A DNA stretch of 64,000 bases from Actinomadura sp. WMMA1423 (GCF_006547145.1 NZ_CP041244.1:6944001-7008000), one strand, 5' to 3'. Positions 1-8,836 are shown, numbered from the stretch's first letter. Program-made: numbers and translations. Notes: generated by a model from the letters alone, not told the origin.

Positions 1-942
1 GCCCTCGTCGTCGCACCCCGGGACGAACCGGTCGCAGTAGTGCAGGACGGCCGGGATGATGCCCGCGGCGCCGTTGGTGGGGGCGGTGACGATGCGGCCG
101 CCCGCCGCGTTCTCCTCGTTGACGGCGAGGGCGAAGAGGGTGACCCAGTCCATCGCGTGGAGCGGGTCGGACGCCTCCTCGACGGAGAGCTGGCGGTGCA
201 GCTGGGGGGCGCGGCGGCGCACCTTCAGGCCGCCCGGCAGCAGGCCCTCGCGGGTGCAGCCCCGGGCGACGCACGCGCGCATCACCTGCCAGAGCTCCAG
301 CAGGCCGTCGTGGATCTCGGCGGCGGTGCGGCCGAACGCCTTCTCGTTCTCCAGCATCAGCCCCGAGATCGACAGGCCCGTCTCCCGGCAGAGTTCCAGC
401 AGCTCGGCGGCGGTGTCGAAGGGGTAGGGCAGGACGGTGTCGTCGGGCTTGATGCGGTCGGCTCCGGTGGCGCTCTCGTCCAGGATGAAGCCGCCGCCCA
501 CCGAGTAGTACACCTTGGCGCGCAGTTCCCCGCCCGCGTCGTCCAGGGCCGTGAAGCGCATCCCGTTGGGGTGGCCGGGCAGCGACTCCTTGCGCTCGAG
601 GACCAGGTGCTCGTTCACCGCGAACGGGATGTCGTGGTCGCCGAACAGGCGCAGGGCCCCGCGTTCGCGGATCGCCGCGAGCCGCTCGTCCACCCGGTCG
701 ACGTCGACCAGTTCGGGCTTGTCGCCCTCGAGGCCGAGGATGACGGCCTTGTCGGAGCCGTGGCCCTTGCCGGTGAGCCCGAGCGACCCGTAGAGGGTGA
801 CGGCGACGGACGCGGTCTTCTCCAGCAGCCCGTCGCGGTGCAGGCCGCGGGCGAACCGGTGCGCGGCCGCCATCGGGCCGCCCGTGTGGGACGACGACGG
901 GCCGATACCGATCTTGAACAGGTCGAAAACGCTGATGGCCAT
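1..942 (-). CDS. sdaA: L-serine ammonia-lyase, 3' end outside the window
   Basis: Deaminates L-serine to pyruvate and ammonia with a 4Fe-4S cluster in the cytosol. The start is ATG at 942, and 314 codons are visible before the left edge; the usual single-chain enzyme has about 450-460 residues, so roughly the last third, including the cluster cysteines, is missing. The N-terminus carries the family hallmark SSSHTGGPM (residues 16-24), and APTNGAAGIIPAVLHY sits near the edge as in other SdaA proteins. It lies downstream of gcvT, gcvH and glyA on the same strand, so it can complete glycine to serine to pyruvate. A strong hairpin separates it from glyA and may limit read-through. Confidence 0.93.
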   Translation of the reverse strand, partial: MAISVFDLFKIGIGPSSSHTGGPMAAAHRFARGLHRDGLLEKTASVAVTLYGSLGLTGKGHGSDKAVILGLEGDKPELVDVDRVDERLAAIRERGALRLFGDHDIPFAVNEHLVLERKESLPGHPNGMRFTALDDAGGELRAKVYYSVGGGFILDESATGADRIKPDDTVLPYPFDTAAELLELCRETGLSISGLMLENEKAFGRTAAEIHDGLLELWQVMRACVARGCTREGLLPGGLKVRRRAPQLHRQLSVEEASDPLHAMDWVTLFALAVNEENAAGGRIVTAPTNGAAGIIPAVLHYCDRFVPGCDDEG

Positions 943-973
943 TCCACAACCGCCTAGCTACCTCGTTGTAGCC

Positions 974-1003
974 GCGCCCCCTCCCCGCCGGGGGAGGGGG
1001 CGC
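974..1003 (-). terminator. GC-rich hairpin between glyA and sdaA
   Basis: Perfect 13-bp stem (974-986 with 991-1003) and a GCCG loop, starting 7 bases after the glyA stop. There is no T-run, as is common for actinomycete terminators. It probably ends or attenuates the gcvT-gcvH-glyA transcript before sdaA. Confidence 0.6.
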
Positions 1004-1010
1004 CGGAACG

Positions 1011-2267
1011 TCACAGGTTCGGATACAGGGGGTGCCCGGCGGCCAGCGCCTTCACCCGCTCCGCGAGCCGGTCCCGGTCGAAGGACGGCTGCAGGGCCAG
1101 CGCGATCACGTCCGCGACCTCCGCGAAGTCCTCGGCGGTGAAGCCGCGGGTCGCGAGCGCGGGCGTGCCGATCCGCAGGCCGGAGGTGACCATCGGCGGG
1201 CGCGGGTCGTTCGGCACCGCGTTGCGGTTGACCGTGATGCCGATGTCGTGCAGGCGGTCCTCGGCGTCCCGCCCGGTGAGCTCGGAGTCCACCAGGTCGA
1301 CCAGCACGAGGTGGACGTCCGTCCCGCCGGTCAGGACCTTGACGCCGGCCTTGGCGGAATCCTCGGCGAGCAGGCGCTCGGCCAGCAGCTTCGCGCCCTC
1401 CACGGTGACCGCCTGCCGGGCCCGGAACTCCTCCGACCCCGCGATCTTGAGGGCGACGGCCTTGGCGGCGATCACGTGCTCCAGCGGGCCGCCCTGCATG
1501 CCGGGGAACACCGCGGAGTTGATCTTCTTGCCGTACTCCTCGCGGGCGAGGATCAGCCCGCCGCGCGGACCGCCGAGCGTCTTGTGCGTCGTGGTCGTCA
1601 CGATGTCGGCGTGCGGGACGGGCGAGGGGTGCAGCCCCGCCGCGACCAGCCCCGCGAAGTGCGCCATGTCGACCATGAGCAGCGCCCCGACCGAGTCGGC
1701 GACCTCGCGGAACGCGGCGAAGTCGAGCTGCCGCGGATACGCCGACCAGCCCGCCACGATCATCTTGGGGCGGTGCTCGGCCGCGAGGGCGGCCACCTCC
1801 TCCATGTCGACCAGGCCGTCCTCGGCGCGGACGTGGTAGGGCACCACGTTCAGCACCTTGCCGGAGTAGTTCAGGCGCATCCCGTGCGTGAGGTGCCCGC
1901 CGTGCGCGAGGTCCAGGCCGAGGATCGTGTCGCCCGGCTGGAGCAGCGCGAAGTAGACCGCCGTGTTGGCCTGCGCCCCGCTGTGCGGCTGGACGTTCGC
2001 GTGCTCGGCGCCGAACAGCGCCTTGGCCCGGTCGATCGCGAGCTGCTCGGTGATGTCGACGAACTCGCAGCCGCCGTAGTAGCGGCGGCCCGGGTACCCC
2101 TCGGCGTACTTGTTGGTCAGGACCGAACCCTGCGCCTCCAGCACCGAGACGGGCGCGAAGTTCTCCGACGCGATCATCTCGAGGGTGTCCTGCTGGCGCC
2201 GCAGCTCCGCCGTGACGGCCTCGGCGACCTCAGGATCGGCCGTCCCCAGGGAGTCGTACAAGCTCAT
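1011..2267 (-). CDS. glyA: serine hydroxymethyltransferase
   Basis: PLP enzyme that interconverts serine plus tetrahydrofolate with glycine plus 5,10-methylene-tetrahydrofolate in the cytosol. The protein has 418 residues, the normal family length. The PLP lysine is K229 in TTTTHKTLGGPRGG; MVDMAHFAG (198-206) carries the cofactor aspartate, and YAEGYPGRRYYGG (54-66) is the usual active-site stretch. The ATG at 2267 follows GGGGAG at 6 nt. It is 28 bases behind gcvH and so lies in the glycine-riboswitch operon. In this setting it should use the one-carbon unit released by the cleavage system to turn a second glycine into serine, which the next gene deaminates. Confidence 0.97.
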   Translation of the reverse strand: MSLYDSLGTADPEVAEAVTAELRRQQDTLEMIASENFAPVSVLEAQGSVLTNKYAEGYPGRRYYGGCEFVDITEQLAIDRAKALFGAEHANVQPHSGAQANTAVYFALLQPGDTILGLDLAHGGHLTHGMRLNYSGKVLNVVPYHVRAEDGLVDMEEVAALAAEHRPKMIVAGWSAYPRQLDFAAFREVADSVGALLMVDMAHFAGLVAAGLHPSPVPHADIVTTTTHKTLGGPRGGLILAREEYGKKINSAVFPGMQGGPLEHVIAAKAVALKIAGSEEFRARQAVTVEGAKLLAERLLAEDSAKAGVKVLTGGTDVHLVLVDLVDSELTGRDAEDRLHDIGITVNRNAVPNDPRPPMVTSGLRIGTPALATRGFTAEDFAEVADVIALALQPSFDRDRLAERVKALAAGHPLYPNL

Positions 2268-2295
2268 TCCGTGCTCCCCGCGTGCTTCCGGGCGC

Positions 2296-2685
2296 TCATG
2301 CTTCCTCGATCAGCTTGTCGTAGGCGGCGGAGTCGAGCAGATCGCCCGGCTCCTCCGAGATCCGCACCTTGAAGATCCAGCCCTCGCCGTACGGGTCGTC
2401 GTTGATGACCTTCGGCTCGTCCACCACCGCGCTGTTGATCGCGGTGATCTCGCCGCTGACCGGGGAGTAGACGTCGCTGACCGACTTGGTCGACTCCACC
2501 TCGCCGCACGGCTCGCCCGCCTCGACGGTGTCGCCCTCCGACGGCCGCAGCTCGATGTAGACGATCTCACCGAGGGCGTCGGCGGCGTGCGCGGTGATGC
2601 CGACCGTGACGATGCCGTCCTCGCCACCGAGGCCCGACACCCACTCGTGCTCCTCGCTGTAGCGGAGCTCCTCCGGAACGCTCAC
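2296..2685 (-). CDS. gcvH: glycine cleavage system H protein
   Basis: Lipoyl-carrier protein that shuttles the aminomethyl group between the P, T and L proteins. With the chosen start it has 129 residues; the lipoylated lysine is K67 in GEVESTKSVSDVYSPV, the canonical site. I chose the GTG at 2685 (product MSVPEELRYSEEHEW), because a GAGAG sequence lies 8 nt upstream; a GTG at 2691 is also open but would leave only 2 nt of spacing. It sits between gcvT and glyA. No gcvP or lipoate-attachment gene is in the window; the L protein could be the lpd at 53.6-55.0 kb. Confidence 0.95.
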   Translation of the reverse strand: MSVPEELRYSEEHEWVSGLGGEDGIVTVGITAHAADALGEIVYIELRPSEGDTVEAGEPCGEVESTKSVSDVYSPVSGEITAINSAVVDEPKVINDDPYGEGWIFKVRISEEPGDLLDSAAYDKLIEEA

Positions 2686-2757
2686 GATCACTTCTCTCTT
2701 TCCACTGTGGGGGCGAGCCCCGCACCGCCGGACAACTTCTTCGGGAACGCTTGCAGA

Positions 2758-3852
2758 TCAGGAACGCTTGTAGAACGGCAGGGCCACCACGTCCACCGGC
2801 TCCTGCCGGCCGCGGACGTCCACGGCGAGGCCCGTCTCCTCGACGCCGCTGTCGAGGTACGCCATGGCGATCGGCGTGCCCAGTGTGGGCGACGGGGCTC
2901 CGCTCGTCACGACCCCGCACGGCGCGCCGCCGGACGTGACGACCTGGTACCCCTTCCGGGGCGCGCGACGCCCCCGCGCGACCAGTCCCACGAGCCTACG
3001 GCCCGGCGGGGTCTGCGCCTGCGCCGCCAGGGCGCCCTTCCCCACGAAATCGCCGGGCTTGTCCAGCATCACCACCCGGCCGAGGCCCGCCTCGAACGGC
3101 GTCGTCTCGGCGGTCAGCTCGTTGCCGTACAGCGGCATCCCCGCCTCGAGGCGCAGCGTGTCGCGGGCCGACAGCCCCGCGGGGACGACGCCCTCCACCG
3201 CCGCGAGCGCCTTCCAGAGCGCGACGGCGTCCGCCGCGTCGACGAACAGCTCGAACCCGTCCTCGCCCGTGTATCCGGTGCGGGCGACCAGCGCGTCGAC
3301 GCCCGCGACCCGCCCGGCGAGGATCGCGTAGTACTTCAGGCCCTCCAGCGGCGCGTCGGTGAATCCCTCGAGAATTCCCTGGGAACGCGGCCCCTGGAGG
3401 GCGATCAGCGCGTAGGAGTCGGAGCGGTCGTCCACCGCGGCCTCGAAGCCCGCGGCGCGCTCGGTCAGCGCGTCCCGCACGACGGCGGCGTTCGCGGCGT
3501 TCGCGACCACCATCCACGTCTCGTCCGCGAGCCGGTAGACGATCAGGTCGTCCAGGACGCCGCCGTCCTGCCCGCAGATCATCGTGTAGCGGGCCTTGCC
3601 CACCGGCATCGGCGACAGGTTGCCGACCAGCGCGAAGTCGAGCGCGGCGCCCGCGCCCGGCCCGGAGAGGAAGATCTCCCCCATGTGCGACAGGTCGAAC
3701 AGCCCGGCACCGGTCCGGACGGCCTGGTGCTCGGCGGTCTCGCTCGCGTAGCGGAGCGGCATCAGATAGCCGGCGAAGTCGACGAGATTCGCGCCGAGGT
3801 CCTCGTGGACGTCGTGCAGCGGCGTCTTCTTCGCGGTCGGTTCGGCGGACAT
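2758..3852 (-). CDS. gcvT: glycine cleavage system T protein (aminomethyltransferase)
   Basis: Transfers the methylene group from aminomethyl-H protein to tetrahydrofolate and releases ammonia. The 364-residue product begins MSAEPTAKKTPLHDVHEDLG; it contains the N-terminal folate-binding signature YLMPLRY and the barrel motif GYTGEDGFE typical of GcvT. The ATG at 3852 is preceded by AAGGAG at 8 nt, which favours it over a longer reading frame that would run into the riboswitch. It is the first gene of the operon and is followed by gcvH after 72 bases. Confidence 0.96.
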   Translation of the reverse strand: MSAEPTAKKTPLHDVHEDLGANLVDFAGYLMPLRYASETAEHQAVRTGAGLFDLSHMGEIFLSGPGAGAALDFALVGNLSPMPVGKARYTMICGQDGGVLDDLIVYRLADETWMVVANAANAAVVRDALTERAAGFEAAVDDRSDSYALIALQGPRSQGILEGFTDAPLEGLKYYAILAGRVAGVDALVARTGYTGEDGFELFVDAADAVALWKALAAVEGVVPAGLSARDTLRLEAGMPLYGNELTAETTPFEAGLGRVVMLDKPGDFVGKGALAAQAQTPPGRRLVGLVARGRRAPRKGYQVVTSGGAPCGVVTSGAPSPTLGTPIAMAYLDSGVEETGLAVDVRGRQEPVDVVALPFYKRS

Positions 3853-3926
3853 GGGTTCGGCTCCTTCGTCACGGGCGCGCGTGGTCCATCGTCCCACTCG
3901 CGCACCGGGCGTATCGGTGCCTCCCC

Positions 3927-4108
3927 CTCTGTCATCGGCGCCTGAGAGCTTCACCCGCCGCGCGGCGGGCTTTCACCTTCGGCGGGGGACCGGGGTCCCC
4001 GCTTTCCAGAGGTCGCCTGGCCCGTGCGGTCCGTGGGCCTGAGAGGTTCCGGGGAGGATTTGCTCCTTCGGCGTCCCCCACCGGCTGCGAGGGACTCTCC
4101 CGCACGGG
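3927..4108 (-). promoter_or_regulatory. tandem glycine riboswitch upstream of gcvT
   Basis: Reading the minus strand from about 4108 to 3927 gives two aptamer-like units. The first has GGGAGAG, then GCCGAAGGAGCAA, then CTCTCAGGC. The second has CTCTGGA, then GCCGAAGGTGAAAG, then CTCTCAGGC and a closing GACAGAG. These are the conserved elements of the gcvT (glycine) RNA motif in its cooperative two-aptamer form. It ends about 75 bases before the gcvT start. By family knowledge it should switch the operon on when glycine is in excess. Confidence 0.93.
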
Positions 4109-4201
4109 ATAGTCGGCTGTGTGACTTTAGCATTTCCCTCCTCCTTCGGGCCTGGCGGCCCTCCATCGTCGGGAAACGCGGCGATCGCTGGCATCGCTCC
4201 G

Positions 4202-4220
4202 GCTCGCCTTGCGGCTCGCT
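4202..4220 (+). repeat. 19-bp dispersed intergenic repeat, copy 1
   Basis: GCTCGCCTTGCGGCTCGCT lies in the gene-free stretch 4109-4377 and recurs, inverted, at 32281-32299 in another intergenic region. The rest of this 269-base gap presumably holds the riboswitch operon promoter; I see no gene in it. Confidence 0.6.
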
Positions 4221-4377
4221 GCGCGATCAGATTCTTGCTCCGCTCGAATCTGCCTTCGGACGCGATCGCGACTCCCCGGGTCGCCGCGGGGCTGAGGTGG
4301 CGGCTCAGGTCGGTGCGATAGACGGTTGCGGTCGTTGCGCCCGTCCAGGTCTTCACTGCCCTCTTGCGCGGGGTTCG

Positions 4378-4737
4378 TCAGTTGGGGGCCGTGCTGGGCT
4401 GGGGTGACATTGATTTCACGCAGGTTTGGAGGGCGGCCCTGATTTTTTGCAGTTCGTCGGGGGCGGGGGTCCGCGTGGGGTTGGGGGTCGGCATCTGGAC
4501 GCCGTGTTCGCGCATGCAGTCGTTGAAGGCTTTGACCGCCTTCGACTGCGCCGGCGGGAGGGGCGTGGCCTCGGTGCCCGTTCCCGGCTTGGGGGTGGAG
4601 GGTGCCGGGGACGCGGCGGTCGGGGCGGGGGACTGCGAGGTGTCCGCCGCGCTGCCGCCGCCGTCGTCGGAACCGCCGCAGCCTGCCAGGGGCAGGGTCA
4701 GGGCCAGCGCAAGTACCGCTACATGACCGCGCTTCAA
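4378..4737 (-). CDS. small secreted lipoprotein
   Basis: Predicted exported lipid-anchored protein of 119 residues with no assigned function. A short basic start is followed by a hydrophobic segment and the lipobox LAGC (cysteine 20), then a Ser/Pro/Thr/Ala-rich linker and a small C-terminal domain with two cysteines (FNDCMREHGV and LQTCVKSM) that could form a disulfide; a CMREHGV-type motif recurs in actinobacterial secreted proteins of unknown role. A TTG at 4737 is preferred as start because GGAGG lies exactly 8 nt upstream; an upstream ATG at 4752 overlaps that ribosome-binding site. Confidence 0.75.
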   Translation of the reverse strand: MKRGHVAVLALALTLPLAGCGGSDDGGGSAADTSQSPAPTAASPAPSTPKPGTGTEATPLPPAQSKAVKAFNDCMREHGVQMPTPNPTRTPAPDELQKIRAALQTCVKSMSPQPSTAPN

Positions 4738-4975
4738 GGTGGGAACCTCCATGGGCCGGGGTGGGCTCGCTCATGATGCGGGGTCGGCGGTGCTCGCGGA
4801 TACGCATCCCCATGCCAATACCGTGCGGACGGGTTAGCACCGTGACGCAAAGGGGCTGCGGGGGCGCCGGTTCTTCGTTCGCTTAAACCGGATCGGGGGC
4901 CGTAACGTACTCTGAATTGGTTGTCGGAGATCAACCCCGGGCGCGGGGTGGACCGGACCCGGAGGGGCACGCCGC

Positions 4976-6274
4976 ATGGTCTACTACCTGGCTGGAGCCT
5001 TGATCCTTTTCTTCGGGCTGCTGGTCTCCATCGCGCTGCACGAGCTCGGGCACTTCTCGTTCGCCAAGCTGTTCCGGGTGCGGACCACCCAGTTCATGGT
5101 GGGGTTCGGGCCCACGATGTGGTCCAGGCACAAGGGCGAGACCGAGTACGGCGTCAAGTGGATCCCGCTCGGCGGCTACATCCGCATGATCGGCATGCTC
5201 CCGCCGCGCAAGGGCGACGCCCCCGGGCAGGTCCGCAGGATCAGCACCGGGCCGTGGCAGGGACTGATCGAGTCCGCGCGCGGCGCCGCGCTCGAGGAGG
5301 TCGGGCCCGGCGACGAGGACCGCGTGTTCTACGCCAAGAAGTGGTGGCAGAAGCTGCTCATCATGTTCGGCGGGCCCGCGATGAACCTGCTCCTCTCGGT
5401 GCTGTTCTTCGCGATCCTGCTGATGGGCATCGGCACCAACCAGCCGCAGCCGGTGATCAAGGAGGTCGCCGAGTGCATGGTGCCGGCCAGCGCCGGCGTC
5501 ACCGAGTGCCCGGCGAACGCGGCGCCGACGCCCGCGCGGCAGGTCGGGCTCCGGCCCGGCGACCGGATCGTGGCGTTCGACGGCAGGAAGGTCGACGACT
5601 ACGCCGAGCTCCAGCGGATGATCCGCGGGGACGGCGGCAAGACCGTCCCGATCACCGTCAGGCGCGACGGCGGGGAGGTGCGGCTGAACGTCCCGATCAC
5701 CCGCAACCAGATGTACGACCTCGAGGACGAGAACAAGGTCGTCAACGTCGGGTTCCTCGGCATCACGCCGACCAGCGCGATCGAGCGGCAGGGGCCCGGC
5801 GCGGTCGCGAGCACGATGACCGACCTGACCGCGCGCACCGTCGGCGCGCTGGTGCGGATGCCGCAGAAGATGGTCGGCGTGTGGAACGCGGCCTTCAGCG
5901 GCGACAAGCGCGACCCGAACGGCCCGATCGGCGTCGTCGGCGTCAGCCGGATCGGCGGCGAGGTCGCCGCGTCCGACGACTTCACCGGTACGCAGAAGGT
6001 CTCCTTCTTCGTGATGCTGCTCGGCTCGCTGAACCTCGCGGTCGGGCTCTTCAACCTCATCCCGCTGCTGCCGCTGGACGGCGGGCACATCGCCGGCGCC
6101 CTGCTGGAGGCGATCAAGAAGGCGTTCGCCCGGATCTTCCGCAGGCCCGACCCGGGCTACGTGGACGTCGCCAAGGCGCTCCCGGTGACGTACGTGATGG
6201 CGGCCGTCCTGATCATCATGGGCGGCCTGCTCATCTACGCCGACCTGTTCAACCCCATACGAGTCACGGGCTGA
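4976..6274 (+). CDS. RIP metalloprotease (site-2 protease, RseP/Rip1 family)
   Basis: Membrane zinc protease that cuts transmembrane anchors such as anti-sigma factors. The protein has 432 residues. The first transmembrane helix carries the zinc motif HELGH (22-26). A second membrane segment and a PDZ domain (around GLRPGDRIVAFDGRKVDDY) follow, and the C-terminal helices contain NLIPLLPLDGGH with the third zinc ligand. The architecture matches mycobacterial Rip1. It is not next to dxr or ispG, its frequent neighbours in actinobacteria, so it may be a second copy. The next gene downstream is convergent. Confidence 0.93.
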   Translation: MVYYLAGALILFFGLLVSIALHELGHFSFAKLFRVRTTQFMVGFGPTMWSRHKGETEYGVKWIPLGGYIRMIGMLPPRKGDAPGQVRRISTGPWQGLIESARGAALEEVGPGDEDRVFYAKKWWQKLLIMFGGPAMNLLLSVLFFAILLMGIGTNQPQPVIKEVAECMVPASAGVTECPANAAPTPARQVGLRPGDRIVAFDGRKVDDYAELQRMIRGDGGKTVPITVRRDGGEVRLNVPITRNQMYDLEDENKVVNVGFLGITPTSAIERQGPGAVASTMTDLTARTVGALVRMPQKMVGVWNAAFSGDKRDPNGPIGVVGVSRIGGEVAASDDFTGTQKVSFFVMLLGSLNLAVGLFNLIPLLPLDGGHIAGALLEAIKKAFARIFRRPDPGYVDVAKALPVTYVMAAVLIIMGGLLIYADLFNPIRVTG

Positions 6275-6315
6275 CGCGCGCCGGCCAGGCGACGTCCGGG
6301 ACGGCGCTGGTCGGC

Positions 6316-6413
6316 GTGAGCCCGGGTTTCGGGAGCACAGGGCCGGGTTTCGGGAGCGCGGTGCCGGTCTTCAGGAGCGCGGTGGCGGTCTTCAGGTCAT
6401 CGTGCCGGTCTTC
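6316..6413. repeat. 21-bp minisatellite across the 3' end of the Cds1-like gene
   Basis: Units of 21 bp run from 6331-6351, 6352-6372 and 6373-6393, then a 20-bp unit at 6394-6413, with a partial unit before 6331. The core on the plus strand is GGAGCGCGGTGCCGGTCTTCA. The last unit is one base shorter and supplies the stop codon of the minus-strand gene. Confidence 0.8.
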
Positions 6414-7480
6414 AGGAAGGCGTCCAGGGCGGCGCGGTAGGGGGCGATGTCCAGGCCCCGCTCCTCCAGCCACGCGTCCGACCCGTAGGTGCCCGCGTAG
6501 CGCTCGCCGCCGTCGCAGATGAGCGTGACGACGCTGCCGCGCTCCCCGCGCGCCCGCATCTGCGCGATCAGTTCCGCCGCGCCCCACATGTTCGTGCCGG
6601 TCGAGCCGCCGACGCTGCGGCCGCTGACCTCGCTCGTCCAGCGCATCGCCGCGATGGACGCCGCGTCCGGTACCCGGATCATCCGGTCGATCACGGTGGG
6701 CAGGAACGACGGCTCGACGCGCGGGCGGCCGATGCCCTCGATCCGCGAGCCCGCCGCCGTCCGGTCGGGGTCCCCGTCGCAGAACGAGCCGTAGAACGCC
6801 GACCCCTCCGGGTCCACGACCGCGAGCCGCGTCTGGAACATCCGGTACCGGGCGTACCGGCCGATCGTCGCGGACGTCCCGCCGGTCCCCGCGCCCACCA
6901 CGATCCAGGACGGCTCGGGGAACCGCTCCAGCCGCATCTGCTCGAAGATCGACTCGGCGATGTTGTTGTTGCCGCGCCAGTCCGTGGCCCGCTCGGCGAA
7001 GGTGAACTGGTCCATGAAGTGGCCGCCGCACTCGGCCGCGAGCCGCCGCGACTCCTCGTAGATCGCCGACGGGTCGTCCACCAGGTGGCAGCGGCCGCCG
7101 TGGAACTCGATGAGCTGGATCTTCTCCGGGCTGGTGGTCGCCGGCATGACCGCGACGAACGGCAGGCCGAGCAGCCGCGCGAAGTACGCCTCCGACACCG
7201 CCGTCGACCCGCTGGACGCCTCGATGATCGTCGTGTCCCGGCGGATCCAGCCGTTCGCCAGCGCGTACAGGAACAGCGACCGCGCGAGCCGGTGCTTCAG
7301 TGAACCCGTCGGGTGGACGGACTCGTCCTTCAGGTAGAGGTCGATGCCCCACTCCGGCGGCAGCGGGAAGACGTGCAGGTGCGTGTCGGCGCTGCGGTTG
7401 GCGTCGGCCTCCACCAGCCGGATCGCCTCGGCGATCCACGCCCGGTACCCGGGATCGCAGCGGTCCACGATACGGCTCAC
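6392..7480 (-). CDS. PLP-dependent cysteine synthase-family protein (Cds1-like)
   Basis: Fold-type II PLP enzyme of 362 residues. The cofactor lysine is K62 in PTGSLKHRLA; EASSGSTAVSEAYFA is the substrate loop, and GAGTGGTSATIGRY binds the phosphate. Its sequence style resembles mycobacterial Rv3684 (Cds1), which is described as an L-cysteine desulfhydrase that releases sulfide; I infer a similar role but cannot exclude a synthase. The GTG at 7480 has AAGGAG 9 nt upstream; an in-frame ATG at 7543 lacks this. The last residues (LKTGTMT) are encoded by a 21-bp repeat array, and a one-base shortened unit sets the stop, so the C-terminus may have been extended earlier. Confidence 0.85.
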   Translation of the reverse strand: MSRIVDRCDPGYRAWIAEAIRLVEADANRSADTHLHVFPLPPEWGIDLYLKDESVHPTGSLKHRLARSLFLYALANGWIRRDTTIIEASSGSTAVSEAYFARLLGLPFVAVMPATTSPEKIQLIEFHGGRCHLVDDPSAIYEESRRLAAECGGHFMDQFTFAERATDWRGNNNIAESIFEQMRLERFPEPSWIVVGAGTGGTSATIGRYARYRMFQTRLAVVDPEGSAFYGSFCDGDPDRTAAGSRIEGIGRPRVEPSFLPTVIDRMIRVPDAASIAAMRWTSEVSGRSVGGSTGTNMWGAAELIAQMRARGERGSVVTLICDGGERYAGTYGSDAWLEERGLDIAPYRAALDAFLKTGTMT

Positions 7481-7561
7481 GGCGGTGCTCTCCTTGATCG
7501 TCGGCAGGGTCCCACGATATCCGCGCATGTCAGGGTGCATCATTGAGATGGCGGGGGGCAG

Positions 7562-8788
7562 ATGATCGAGATGTTCGACGAACGCATCGTGGCGACCGGG
7601 CGGCTACCGCTGTTCGGTTTCTTCGTCGCGTTCATGGTCACTTTCGTGCTGACGCGGGTGAACGTCCGGCTGATCCGCGCCAACGTGCGCTGGTGGTTCC
7701 GGAACGTGGCGGTCGGCGACGTGCACATCCACCACGTCGTGTTCGGCGTCGTGCTGATGCTGCTGGGCGGGGTGGCGAGCCTCGCCATACCGGACGCCTA
7801 CGTCGGCCTCGACCTCGCGGCGGCGGTGGTCTTCGGGATGGGCTCCGCTCTCGTCCTGGACGAGTTCGCGCTGATCCTGCACCTCAGCGACGTCTACTGG
7901 ACGGAGAAGGGCCGGGCGTCCGTCGACGCCGTGTTCGTCGCCATGGCGGTGACCGGGCTGCTCCTGCTCGGCATCCGCCCCCTCGGCTACGAGGGCATCG
8001 CGCCCGACCCGGGCACCGGGCTGATCACCCGCGTCTACGTCGCCTCCCTCGCCGTCAACCTCGTCCTCGCCGTGATCACGCTGCTCAAGGGCAAGATCTG
8101 GACGGGCCTGCTCGGGCTGTTCCTGCCCGCACTGCTGATCTTCGGGGCGATCCGGGTGGCGCGGCCCGGCTCGCCCTGGTCGCGCTGGCGCTACGACCCG
8201 GACTCGCGCCGGTACCAGCGGGCCGTCCGGCGCGAGAAGAGGCTCAGGCGGCCGCTGATCCAGGCCAAGATCTGGGTGCAGGAGTTCATCGCCGGCCGGC
8301 ACGACCTCATCCCGCCCGAACTGCTGCAGCGCCGCGCCGACGCCGCCGAGCGGGCCCGCCGCCGCAGGCTGGCCCGCGCCGCCGCCCGCGCCGAGCGCCG
8401 GGCGGAGCGCCGGGCCGAACGCGGCAGGGCGCGCCGGGCCGAGCGCCGGGCGGCGCGCCGCGCGGCCGTCCGGGCCGAGCGGGCCGAGCGGGAGGCCGCG
8501 GCCCGAGCCGGGCGCGGCGAGCGGGAGGCCGCCGCCCGCGCGGAGCGGGGCGCCGTGGTCCGCGCCCGGCGGGAGGCCGCGGCCAGGGCGCGCCGCCGAG
8601 CGCTGCCGCGCGTGCGGGGACGGGCCGGGTCGCGGATCCGTGACCGCGCCGCGTCCGCCCGGCGGGCCGGCGGCCGCGCACGCGGGGAGGAGCAGCCGCC
8701 CGGGGGAACCCCGTCGAGGGAGGCGCCGTCGCGGAGTGCGTCGCCCGGCGAGGCGCCGCCCGCGGAGACGACCGAGCTCCGCCCCTGA
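7562..8788 (+). CDS. multi-pass membrane protein with long Arg/Ala-rich tail
   Basis: Unassigned 408-residue protein. The first 200 or so residues hold about six hydrophobic segments, with a histidine-rich loop (VGDVHIHHVVFG) after the first and a conserved-looking LDEFALILHL in the middle. From about residue 255 the protein becomes an unbroken run of Arg, Ala and Glu (ERRAERRAERGRARRAERR and similar), probably a highly charged cytosolic helix, then a Pro/Gly/Ser tail. It diverges from the Cds1-like gene with an 81-base gap, so the two may share a control region. No function is proposed. Confidence 0.8.
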   Translation: MIEMFDERIVATGRLPLFGFFVAFMVTFVLTRVNVRLIRANVRWWFRNVAVGDVHIHHVVFGVVLMLLGGVASLAIPDAYVGLDLAAAVVFGMGSALVLDEFALILHLSDVYWTEKGRASVDAVFVAMAVTGLLLLGIRPLGYEGIAPDPGTGLITRVYVASLAVNLVLAVITLLKGKIWTGLLGLFLPALLIFGAIRVARPGSPWSRWRYDPDSRRYQRAVRREKRLRRPLIQAKIWVQEFIAGRHDLIPPELLQRRADAAERARRRRLARAAARAERRAERRAERGRARRAERRAARRAAVRAERAEREAAARAGRGEREAAARAERGAVVRARREAAARARRRALPRVRGRAGSRIRDRAASARRAGGRARGEEQPPGGTPSREAPSRSASPGEAPPAETTELRP

Positions 8789-8836
8789 CGCCCCCGTTCA
8801 TTTCCTGATGGGACGCTCCGTCTCCGACCGGACTGC

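Noticed and set aside
40..957. Long plus-strand open frame opposite sdaA
   Set aside because: Low-complexity Gly/Ala/Arg/Val translation; the minus strand encodes a clear serine ammonia-lyase.
2110..3945. 611-codon plus-strand open frame opposite gcvH and gcvT
   Set aside because: Antisense of well-conserved genes; high-GC third positions suppress stops on the other strand.
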